DNA from: Caldivirga sp. UBA161
GTDB lineage: Archaea > Thermoproteota > Thermoprotei > Thermoproteales > Thermocladiaceae
Direction: 5' to 3'
Length of the DNA stretch: 19,392 bases
Assembly: GCF_002506515.1 (NCBI RefSeq)
Contig: NZ_DAXS01000066.1
Span: 1-19,392, forward strand
Part shown: piece after piece, positions 14,018 to 19,392 of the stretch
How the letters are laid out: every line of letters starts with the position of its first letter
Numbering within the stretch: the stretch's first letter is position 1
Notes under the pieces: model-generated
Database searches by the model: none
Told to the model about the DNA's origin: nothing
Seen by the model: the letters and a program-made list of their open reading frames with translations, nothing else
Made by a program: the position numbers and the translations under genes

Positions 14018-14671
14018 ATGAACTTAGTAAACATAGTACTGATAATAGCCGTAGTAGTGATAGCATTAATAGTTATCCTCCTAGCTGTTAGAAGGGGTAG
14101 GAGAAGTGGGGTTAAGGGTTCTTCATCCTCAACCAGTAATTTAAGCAACATAAATATACAGCAAAACCCAAGTAGCCAGAGCATGAGTACTCAACAAGCT
14201 GGTGAACAGGCCGGCCAGGCTTCAGTGGATTCACTTAAGAATGAGTTAATCAGTAGGATAGAGAACTTAACTTTAATTATTAGTGAGGTTAATAGGAAGG
14301 TGAGTGAATTAACAACACGTCAACCCACCCAGCAGGAATCCCCAGTAATGATGATTAACTATGCGCCATCAAGCCTAAGTGAGGTTAGGGATATGGTTAA
14401 TGTGGATGCCTTAGCATTAGTCGACGCCATTAACCTTAAGGTGATTGAGAAGGATGGTGATTACCCCTTTGAATCACTGAATGATTATGTGGCCATGTTG
14501 AGTAGGGATAAGTTAAGCTACATGGGTATAGTCAAGGATGGCGTTAATGTTTATCTCGTCCCCATAGTGGAAAACACCCTATGCACCATAATAGTGTCCA
14601 GTAAGCCTTTATCTAATGTTGACGTTAATGTGATTAAGAGGCTGGTGGGTAATTACGCCTCATCAAGGTGA
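14018..14671 (+). CDS. Membrane-anchored protein with Roadblock/longin-like domain
   Basis: A 217-residue protein. One membrane span (residues 4-24) is followed by RRGRRSG, so the rest should face the cytoplasm. Residues 32-70 are a disordered Ser/Gln linker, 72-100 a short coiled coil (LKNELISRIENLTLIISEVN), and 118-215 a compact alpha/beta domain: ALALVDAINLKVIEKDG, a helix (FESLNDYVAML), then VYLVPIVENTLCTIIVSS and a C-terminal helix. This two-strand, helix, three-strand, helix order fits the Roadblock/LC7 or longin fold used as a dimer platform for small GTPases and motors. I cannot name a family. It lies 45 bases after the ArlJ-like gene. Its 3' end overlaps the convergent AMMECR1 gene by 19 bases. 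Confidence 0.6.
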   Translation: MNLVNIVLIIAVVVIALIVILLAVRRGRRSGVKGSSSSTSNLSNINIQQNPSSQSMSTQQAGEQAGQASVDSLKNELISRIENLTLIISEVNRKVSELTTRQPTQQESPVMMINYAPSSLSEVRDMVNVDALALVDAINLKVIEKDGDYPFESLNDYVAMLSRDKLSYMGIVKDGVNVYLVPIVENTLCTIIVSSKPLSNVDVNVIKRLVGNYASSR

Positions 14672-15312
14672 CACCTCCTTAATTCCTCTGCAAGATTCCT
14701 CTCGTAAACATCACCCCTAGGCCTCCTCTCCCTGAAGATCTGGGCCTCATAGGTATAAACCCTAGTGCCCTTCTCAGCCCAGCATTCAGGCCTTAGGTAA
14801 GCCTTCTCGCACGCCTCATCAAGGAACATTACCGCATCCCAACAGTACTCAACGGGCACCTGAGGAAGAAGTAAACCACTGTACATTCCCCTCTCTATTA
14901 CTAAGCCATGTACACCAACCTTAATTGAGTTAACTAATTCCTTGGGGGAATTGAACTTAGCCTCCTCCAGAGGACTTAATACACTTACTTCAAAAACCAC
15001 TGACTCAAGTTCATTAACATCAAGTGGCGCAAACCTCGGATCATCAAAAGCAGCAGCTAAGGCACTGTTTATCGTTGCTCTAACAGTGTTAACGTTACCC
15101 CTTGGGAAACCTATGCATCCCCTTAATTCAGTTGACCCATCCTCCCTCATGGTTTCTATCGTAGTGAAGACTCCGTAATTATCCTCAAGTAGCCTACTGG
15201 GTGTGTCCTCAGGCGGCTTTATAATACGCTTACTTCTTATGAACTCCTCCACCGCCCTCCTAGCTAATCTAACTAGGAATGTTCCCTGTTCAAGGTTATA
15301 GGGCTTAAACAC
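14653..15312 (-). CDS. AMMECR1 domain protein
   Basis: A 219-residue single-domain AMMECR1 protein, a family conserved from archaea to humans, often found near radical SAM (AmmeMemoRadiSam) enzymes but of unproven activity. The hallmark LRGCIGFP is at 63-70, with the conserved Cys, and DPRFAPL is at 91-97. The IKVGVHGLVIERG, SGLLLPQVPVEY and WDAVMFLDEACEKA motifs follow in the usual order. The start is a GTG about 24 bases from a TATA box. Neither MEMO nor radical SAM partner genes are in the window. The gene lies between a convergent membrane protein gene and a separately promoted HAD phosphatase. Confidence 0.92.
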   Translation of the reverse strand: MFKPYNLEQGTFLVRLARRAVEEFIRSKRIIKPPEDTPSRLLEDNYGVFTTIETMREDGSTELRGCIGFPRGNVNTVRATINSALAAAFDDPRFAPLDVNELESVVFEVSVLSPLEEAKFNSPKELVNSIKVGVHGLVIERGMYSGLLLPQVPVEYCWDAVMFLDEACEKAYLRPECWAEKGTRVYTYEAQIFRERRPRGDVYERNLAEELRRCHLDEA

Positions 15313-15332
15313 GCTTTTTAATAGGCCTTATG

Positions 15333-15340
15333 CTTTAATA
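15333..15340 (-). promoter_or_regulatory. TATA box of the AMMECR1 gene
   Basis: TATTAAAG on the minus strand is centred 24 bases before the GTG at 15312. Confidence 0.5.
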
Positions 15341-15361
15341 TCTCTTACGCTATGAGCTAAT

Positions 15362-15790
15362 TTACACTAATACCGCATCAATCCCCAACCTCCTGATTGC
15401 CTTCACCGTGTCTGGGTTATCATCAAAGTGCACCACCACAGGGTACTTACTCAGTACCTTAGCTAAGGCCTGGGCCTTATAGACTGGGTCCGGGTCATGA
15501 TTATCGTTAGGCCTCATGATTAAGTCAATGAAGCCCAGTAACCCGTAACCAGTGAGTTGATTAATGGTGCATTGCCTCATTCTCTCAGGTCTCCCAGTCA
15601 ACAGTAGTATACCCATCCTCCTAGCCAGTGAATTAGCATACTCAATGGCGTTAACCAGTGGTGAATCAAGGTGAAGCTTGCTGCAGTCTAGAAAGCAATC
15701 CCAGTTAATGGCGCCATTAACGTAACATAACTTAAGCCTATTAGTTGAATTCACTAACGTGCCATCAATATCAAAGGATACGTAAGCCAC
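15362..15790 (-). CDS. Small HAD-superfamily phosphatase
   Basis: A 142-residue HAD hydrolase with all four motifs: I is FDIDGTL with Asp7 (nucleophile) and Asp9; II is LLLTGRP with Thr65; III is Lys105 in VYKAQAL; IV is FDDNPD with Asp123-Asp124. The short cap and the TGRPE.MR and DDNPDTV sequences resemble the phosphatase domains of polynucleotide kinase-phosphatase and lipin/Nir2-like HADs, so a phosphomonoesterase acting on a nucleic acid end or small molecule is likely; the substrate is unknown. There are no signal or membrane segments. The GTG start is correctly spaced (26 bases) from a strong TATA box, so the short length is not a truncation. Confidence 0.85.
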   Translation of the reverse strand: MAYVSFDIDGTLVNSTNRLKLCYVNGAINWDCFLDCSKLHLDSPLVNAIEYANSLARRMGILLLTGRPERMRQCTINQLTGYGLLGFIDLIMRPNDNHDPDPVYKAQALAKVLSKYPVVVHFDDNPDTVKAIRRLGIDAVLV

Positions 15791-15812
15791 AGCTACCCCT
15801 CATGTTACCCCA

Positions 15813-15820
15813 TTATATAA
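15813..15820 (-). promoter_or_regulatory. TATA box of the HAD phosphatase gene
   Basis: TTATATAA is centred 26 bases from the GTG at 15790, reading on the minus strand. Confidence 0.6.
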
Positions 15821-16125
15821 TTAATCCATAAGTGTAAATGGTTTGATTACTCTTATGTTACTTATAATTTCTTTATCCCTACTCCCCACCTACGGGAATT
15901 CTCTTGGATCCTCATCAGTGAGGAGCAGGTTAAGTTAGGGTCCTTCCTCGCCTAGCTCATTAGGTTCATCCCACTATGCATTCTACGGGAATATTAATTG
16001 TTAAGCTTTCCTACACTTATTGATTTTGGAGCAGCCCTAATTGGGTATTAACAACCGAAAGTGAGCATGAAAATAATGAAAAAGAATGCAGCCCATTAAG
16101 GTTACTTAATCATCAGGGCGCAATA
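15821..16125. other. Non-coding stretch with short repeats
   Basis: There is no convincing gene between the divergent promoters of the HAD and threonine-synthase-like genes. It holds a 10-base direct repeat CTACGGGAAT (15890-15899 and 15983-15992), a small hairpin TCCTCA-TCAG-TGAGGA around 15908-15923, and a short plus-strand open stretch there (LISEEQVKLGSFLA, then a stop) that looks faintly like decayed coding sequence. I found no tRNA or box C/D RNA pattern. Confidence 0.4.
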
Positions 16126-16133
16126 CTAAAAAC
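16126..16133 (+). promoter_or_regulatory. TATA box of the threonine synthase-like gene
   Basis: CTAAAAAC is centred about 26 bases before the GTG at 16156. Confidence 0.5.
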
Positions 16134-16155
16134 CTTAATTCAATGCAGTAATTAC

Positions 16156-17265
16156 GTGGAGTTTACATGCATATTATGCGGTTATAGGAGTAGTGAACCT
16201 GGGGTGTGCCCAAGGTGTGGTTTACCGCTGCTATATAGGGCTAGCTTCAGTAAGTTTCATAGAAGTAACCTACCTGGGGTGTGGAGGTATATTAATGAGT
16301 TACCGAAGCCCAGTAGGCTTATTAGCCTTGGTGAAGGTTTCACTAAGATTAGGAGGATTAACGGTATTATGATTAAGTATGAGGGTAATAACCCCACGGG
16401 CACATACTATGATAGGGGTTCAGCAGTTTTAGCCAGCGTCAGCAATAGTGGCGATGTTGAGTTAACCTTCGAGGAGGATTTAACCAGGTCATTAGCATTA
16501 TACTTATCCATGGCTGGTGTTAAGGTTACTGTTAGCGTTGACTCTAGTGTTGATCCAAGGGACTTACTCATACTCGCCAAGCTAAGTACTAAAGTATGCG
16601 TGAATTGCGTTAGGAACCCCTCAGTGGATTACTTTAACCCACTCCTAATAGAGGGCTTTAAGACAATATCGTATGAGTTAATTGAACAGCTTGATAACTT
16701 AAGGGCAGTCACAGTGCCTGTGGAGAGGGGTGCCTTAGCCCTTGCCTTAGTTAAGGGCTTCATGGAACTTGAGGATAAGGGCATTATTAGCGTTATGCCT
16801 AGAATAATAGGCGTTCACGTGGGTTCACTTAAAAGCCCTATAGGTGATCAATTAAGGGAATTAGGCGTTAACTTCATGAGTGTTAAACCTGAGGATACTA
16901 TTAACGCGGTAGTTGAATTAGCCAAGCACTCAGTGTTCGCTAGGCCAATTTCAGCCTCAGCCTACGTGGCGGCTAAGGGAATTAATGAATCAATAGCTAT
17001 AGTATCTGGTTCACCTAAAGTCAGGGCCGGCTTCAGTACTAGGGCGGAGAGAAGTAGTAAAACCCAGGGCCTCCAGGATGTAATATTAACAAGGGTACCT
17101 AAGGGTGTTCCATTAACAGCCTATGGGGTGTGGAAGGCTATTGGTGAAGGATCATTACTAGGAGTATATAAGGCCCTGGACTCATTAACAAGTAGGGGTT
17201 TAGCCACAGTTATGGTTAAGGTAGTTGGGAAGAGGAAGGTGAAATACTATATACTAGGTTCATGA
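16156..17265 (+). CDS. Threonine synthase-fold pseudoenzyme with zinc ribbon and winged-helix-like tail
   Basis: A 369-residue protein with the layout of archaeal threonine synthases: an N-terminal zinc ribbon (Cys5, Cys8, Cys18, Cys21), SLGEGFTKI (57-65, the family's SLGEGxTPL), and a type II PLP-fold body (VTVPVERGALALALVKGF, then PRIIGVHV at 215-222). The catalytic site is gone. The PLP lysine of NPTGSFKDRG is Tyr85 in NPTGTYYDRG; the SxGNT phosphate loop reads FEEDLTRS (105-112); and the Gly-rich GNGG loop reads ERGA. From about 315 the protein ends in a winged-helix-like segment (VPLTAYGVWKAIGEGSLLGV, then LTSRGLATV and a basic wing). It cannot be a PLP enzyme of the usual kind. I infer a ligand-sensing regulator or scaffold. 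The GTG start fits the TATA box. Confidence 0.75.
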   Translation: MEFTCILCGYRSSEPGVCPRCGLPLLYRASFSKFHRSNLPGVWRYINELPKPSRLISLGEGFTKIRRINGIMIKYEGNNPTGTYYDRGSAVLASVSNSGDVELTFEEDLTRSLALYLSMAGVKVTVSVDSSVDPRDLLILAKLSTKVCVNCVRNPSVDYFNPLLIEGFKTISYELIEQLDNLRAVTVPVERGALALALVKGFMELEDKGIISVMPRIIGVHVGSLKSPIGDQLRELGVNFMSVKPEDTINAVVELAKHSVFARPISASAYVAAKGINESIAIVSGSPKVRAGFSTRAERSSKTQGLQDVILTRVPKGVPLTAYGVWKAIGEGSLLGVYKALDSLTSRGLATVMVKVVGKRKVKYYILGS

Positions 17266-17442
17266 ATTAGCTCACATAGTTCTAACCAATCTACACTTCA
17301 TGAAGCTTATTTCCGATTGGCGGCGTTATTTTTACGTGATCTTAACTGAATGAATGTGCTTAACTGCTTAATGCTATAGTATATTATAGGTAATAGAATG
17401 AAGGTGAAATACGGTAATATATTAATCACTTTTTAGAAGGTA

Positions 17443-17450
17443 TTTATAAA
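17443..17450 (+). promoter_or_regulatory. TATA box of the DUF981-like gene
   Basis: A strong TTTATAAA places the transcription start near 17471, about 60 bases before the gene, so this mRNA should have a leader, unlike most genes here. The 17266-17440 stretch before it has no gene. Confidence 0.6.
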
Positions 17451-17470
17451 TCTGCACTATGTGGTAGCTT

Positions 17471-17503
17471 ATGTGGAAGCTATTATTAGTAAATTTTATT
17501 TGA
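17471..17503 (+). CDS. Possible leader peptide (10 residues)
   Basis: The ATG at 17471 stands 25 bases from the TATA box, the exact leaderless spacing seen for full genes in this window, and opens a short frame MWKLLLVNFI ending in TGA. It could be a translated upstream ORF controlling the membrane protein gene. Alternatively it is a chance ATG at the mRNA 5' end. Confidence 0.3.
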   Translation: MWKLLLVNFI

Positions 17504-17509
17504 GAAGTG

Positions 17510-17528
17510 AAATACCTTGGTATTGAGG
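17510..17528 (+). promoter_or_regulatory. Leader hairpin and Shine-Dalgarno site
   Basis: AATAC-CTTG-GTATT (17510-17523) can form a five-pair hairpin, followed directly by GAGG (17525-17528) and, four bases on, the ATG at 17533. The hairpin abuts the ribosome-binding site and could affect its access. Confidence 0.4.
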
Positions 17529-17532
17529 AAGT

Positions 17533-18195
17533 ATGGCTCTCTTCATGGATCCCCTGGACATATTCCTGATGATACTGGGAGCAACTCTACTCAGTACAGC
17601 CTACACTGTTTGGTTAACCACAAGACCAATTAATGAGGATCCACCTGCTGAGCAGGCTACAGTGGCTAGGAGTGAGGTTGCTTCAAGGGGTACTGTTGAG
17701 TGTCCTGCCACTATTAAGACATTATCCTTCTACTACATGAGTATAGGTGTGTTCGCTTTAGTTACTGGTATTTGGGGTTTAGCTACATGGCCATTACCTA
17801 GTTCATATAATATAGTTTTAATGGATCCATGGCCATTATTCGGTGCTGCAGCATTAATAATCGGCTTAGCATTATACTTCACAGGATCATTATACACTGT
17901 GTCGATACCATTAGCATTCTTAGGTATCATACCTATAGTATACGGTGTTGATATAATTAAGTATCATTTAACCACTGAACCATCATTAGCGGCTGCATTA
18001 TATATTTTAACTGGATTAGCGCCATTATTATCGCCTCTAGTATACATGACTAATGGTAGGAGTGTTGGTAGGTACATGGGTTATATAGTGATGGTAATAT
18101 TAATACTAGCTGGGTTAATAGCATACATTATAGGTGTGGGCGCTGCCTTCGAGCATACGGCTGGTTGGGTTAAGTGGACGCCCTGGTATGGTTAA
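17533..18195 (+). CDS. DUF981-like six-span membrane protein
   Basis: A 220-residue integral membrane protein with spans near 7-29, 66-86, 101-119, 123-142, 152-172 and 181-205. A hydrophilic loop (31-62, RPINEDPPAEQATVARSEVA) separates the first span from the rest. The pattern SFYYMSIGVFALVTGIWGL followed by DPWPLFG resembles the archaeal DUF981 family of acidophile/thermophile membrane proteins, whose function is unknown. Identification is from memory of the family's Trp/Pro-rich loops, so moderate. The ATG at 17533 has GAGG just upstream and the promoter lies about 85 bases away, giving a structured leader, whereas neighbouring genes are leaderless. There is no obvious partner gene. Confidence 0.65.
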   Translation: MALFMDPLDIFLMILGATLLSTAYTVWLTTRPINEDPPAEQATVARSEVASRGTVECPATIKTLSFYYMSIGVFALVTGIWGLATWPLPSSYNIVLMDPWPLFGAAALIIGLALYFTGSLYTVSIPLAFLGIIPIVYGVDIIKYHLTTEPSLAAALYILTGLAPLLSPLVYMTNGRSVGRYMGYIVMVILILAGLIAYIIGVGAAFEHTAGWVKWTPWYG

Positions 18196-18330
18196 GGCCA
18201 CTGCGGCATTAGGTTAATGTTAATTTAAATTCTTAATTATTTCCCTAAACTTCCTCACATTAACTCAGGAGCAGTCTCTTATGGTCTCATTAATGCACTC
18301 TAAAAATATAGTACAGTGTTAGCGTAATTG

Positions 18331-18338
18331 ATTTTAAA
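18331..18338 (+). promoter_or_regulatory. TATA box of the oxidoreductase gene
   Basis: ATTTTAAA is centred about 25 bases before the ATG at 18360 and decides that start over the TTG at 18342. Confidence 0.55.
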
Positions 18339-18359
18339 CACTTGAGCTTATTCTGGCTA

Positions 18360-19385
18360 ATGCGTAACCTAACTAGAAAAATTAGAGTTGCCATTGTTGG
18401 GCTTGGTGAAGTCTCCCTGAATCACTATAATGCACTTAAGAATACTAAGTATGGTGAATTAGCAGGTGTATTCAGCCATAGTAAAGATAGAGTTGAGGAA
18501 ATTGCTAAGGCTTGGGAGACTAAGCCATATTACTCCTTTAGGGAATTGATCAATGATCCAAGCATTGATGCGTTAATAATATGTAGCGCTGATGAGCATC
18601 ATCATGACCAGGCAGTTGAAGCAATGAGGGCTGGTAAGCATGTACTTGTTGAAAAACCCCTAGCCTTAAGCGCTAGGGAAGTTGCAGATATGGCTAGGGT
18701 TAGCATTGAAACCAATAGGGTACTAATGCCTGTTCATAACTATATCTTTAGGCCTAAGGTTAAGAGGGCTAAGGAACTTATTAAAAGTGGAGCTATTGGT
18801 GAACCAACATATGCATTATTCATAGTTACTCAAAGGTTAAGTGAGGAGGTGGCTAGGAGGCATCATGGCGCATTATTCACTCAATCATACCACTCAATAT
18901 ATACTTCAAATTACCTCCTTGGGCCACCCATTGAGTTTCAGGCAATGTGGGGTACATTAACTTACAGGAAGGTCAAGAGTGATGAAGTCTTCGTAGCCAC
19001 CCTCAGGTATAGGAATGGAGCTTTAGGTAATATTGTGGCTAATTGGGCTGCAGATGACTTATCATCATACCCATTCATGTGGCTTGATAAGATCATTGGA
19101 ACTAAGGGCACCATAACAATTAACTCCTTTGATGATGTTGTTTCATCACTTCAAGCAGGCTCATTCATGATGGGTAAGACCGTGGATTACGTGGAGTCCT
19201 TCAAGGGTGTTGTGGGGCATTTTATTGATGATGTTTTAGCCGAGGGCCATAAACCGGAACAGTCAATTTACGATGCATTACTGGTTCATGATATAATTGA
19301 GGGCCTTAAGGAGAGCGCCGAATCAGGTAGGAGAATTAAGTATGAGTTATTGAGTCTTGAGCAGTTAATTGATAAGTACAGTTAA
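18360..19385 (+). CDS. Gfo/Idh/MocA family NAD(P)-dependent oxidoreductase
   Basis: A 341-residue sugar or inositol-type dehydrogenase; the reaction is oxidation/reduction of a sugar-like hydroxyl or imine with NAD(P). The N-terminal Rossmann fold opens with VAIVGLGEVSLNHYNAL (10-26; G-x-G-x-x-x-x-H). ALIICSADEHHHDQAVEAM leads to the family's EKPLALS (98-104) with Lys99 as the catalytic-type residue. The C-terminal alpha/beta domain has SYHSIYTSNYLLGPP with a conserved-position His178 and ends in a normal helix. A TTG at 18342 would add six residues, but the TATA box argues for ATG 18360. The substrate is unknown; no sugar-transport or further sugar genes are visible downstream before the window ends. 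Confidence 0.9.
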   Translation: MRNLTRKIRVAIVGLGEVSLNHYNALKNTKYGELAGVFSHSKDRVEEIAKAWETKPYYSFRELINDPSIDALIICSADEHHHDQAVEAMRAGKHVLVEKPLALSAREVADMARVSIETNRVLMPVHNYIFRPKVKRAKELIKSGAIGEPTYALFIVTQRLSEEVARRHHGALFTQSYHSIYTSNYLLGPPIEFQAMWGTLTYRKVKSDEVFVATLRYRNGALGNIVANWAADDLSSYPFMWLDKIIGTKGTITINSFDDVVSSLQAGSFMMGKTVDYVESFKGVVGHFIDDVLAEGHKPEQSIYDALLVHDIIEGLKESAESGRRIKYELLSLEQLIDKYS

Positions 19386-19392
19386 GTTATAT

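Larger units (their letters stand above)
17235..17515 (+). repeat. Three spaced copies of GAAG(G)TGAAATAC
   Basis: GAAGGTGAAATAC occurs at 17235-17247 (inside the end of the preceding gene) and exactly again at 17400-17412; GAAGTGAAATAC lies at 17504-17515. The last two flank the promoter and leader of the DUF981-like gene. They may be regulatory sites, or chance in A/T-rich DNA. Confidence 0.35.

Noticed and set aside
15895..15925. Box C/D sRNA (minus-strand CTGATGA)
   Set aside because: The first base of the C box is wrong, and there is no D box at a suitable distance. The CCTCA/TGAGG hairpin explains the sequence.
15930..15975. tRNA-like T-arm sequence (GGTTCATCCC) in the gap
   Set aside because: No D-arm, anticodon stem or acceptor complement can be assembled around it.
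17300..17353. 17-codon open frame (MKLISDWRRYFYVILTE)
   Set aside because: No correctly spaced TATA box or ribosome-binding site, and too short to judge as coding.
1..19392. CRISPR array, insertion sequence or integrated virus
   Set aside because: I saw no regularly spaced repeats, transposase or integrase genes, terminal inverted repeats or tRNA-linked attachment sites. Codon use is even across the window.

Overview
The window looks like a chromosomal stretch from a hyperthermophilic crenarchaeon, probably of the Thermoproteales (Caldivirga/Vulcanisaeta-like). That placement is inference. It rests on archaeal informational genes (exosome Rrp4, SRP19, a GPN-loop GTPase), archaeal metabolic genes (short malic enzyme, PfkB-type KDG kinase), moderate-to-low GC, frequent GTG starts, and many genes with a TATA-like box about 23-27 bases before the start codon and no Shine-Dalgarno sequence, which indicates leaderless transcription. 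I see no rRNA, tRNA, CRISPR array or intact insertion sequence.

Region 1 (1-3156, + strand): a 5'-truncated coiled-coil/PD-(D/E)XK nuclease-like gene; a 346-base gap with a possible minus-strand gene remnant; a long coiled-coil protein translationally coupled to a DUF429-type RNase H-fold protein; and a small protein that may have a Roadblock-like fold. Region 2 (3153-4972, -): a malic enzyme and a GNAT acetyltransferase in one overlapping operon. Region 3 (5154-7270, -): three separately promoted genes, a KaiC/RadA-like ATPase, a ribbon-helix-helix (RHH) protein with an unassigned C-terminal domain, and a minimal nucleotidyltransferase. A short motif (ACTGCG core) recurs around the first two.

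Region 4 (7375-10374, -): KDG kinase, a GPN-loop GTPase overlapping SRP19, and Rrp4. Region 5 (10461-12761, +): a DUF2203 protein and a two-gene ABC-2 type exporter. Region 6 (12962-14671, +): a polytopic membrane protein resembling the ArlJ/TadC/GspF platform family, next to a single-span membrane protein with a Roadblock/longin-like cytoplasmic domain. Region 7 (14653-15790, -): an AMMECR1-domain protein and a small HAD phosphatase.

Region 8 (16156-19385, +): a zinc-ribbon/threonine-synthase-fold protein in which all recognisable PLP-binding loops are degraded, including the Schiff-base lysine, and which carries a C-terminal winged-helix-like tail; a six-span DUF981-like membrane protein behind a leader with a mini-ORF, hairpin and Shine-Dalgarno-like site; and a Gfo/Idh/MocA oxidoreductase.

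Most of the window is ordinary housekeeping. The candidates for undescribed biology are the threonine synthase-like pseudoenzyme with a DNA-binding-type tail, the ArlJ-like/Roadblock-like membrane pair, and the nucleotidyltransferase/RHH/KaiC-like cluster with its repeated motif.
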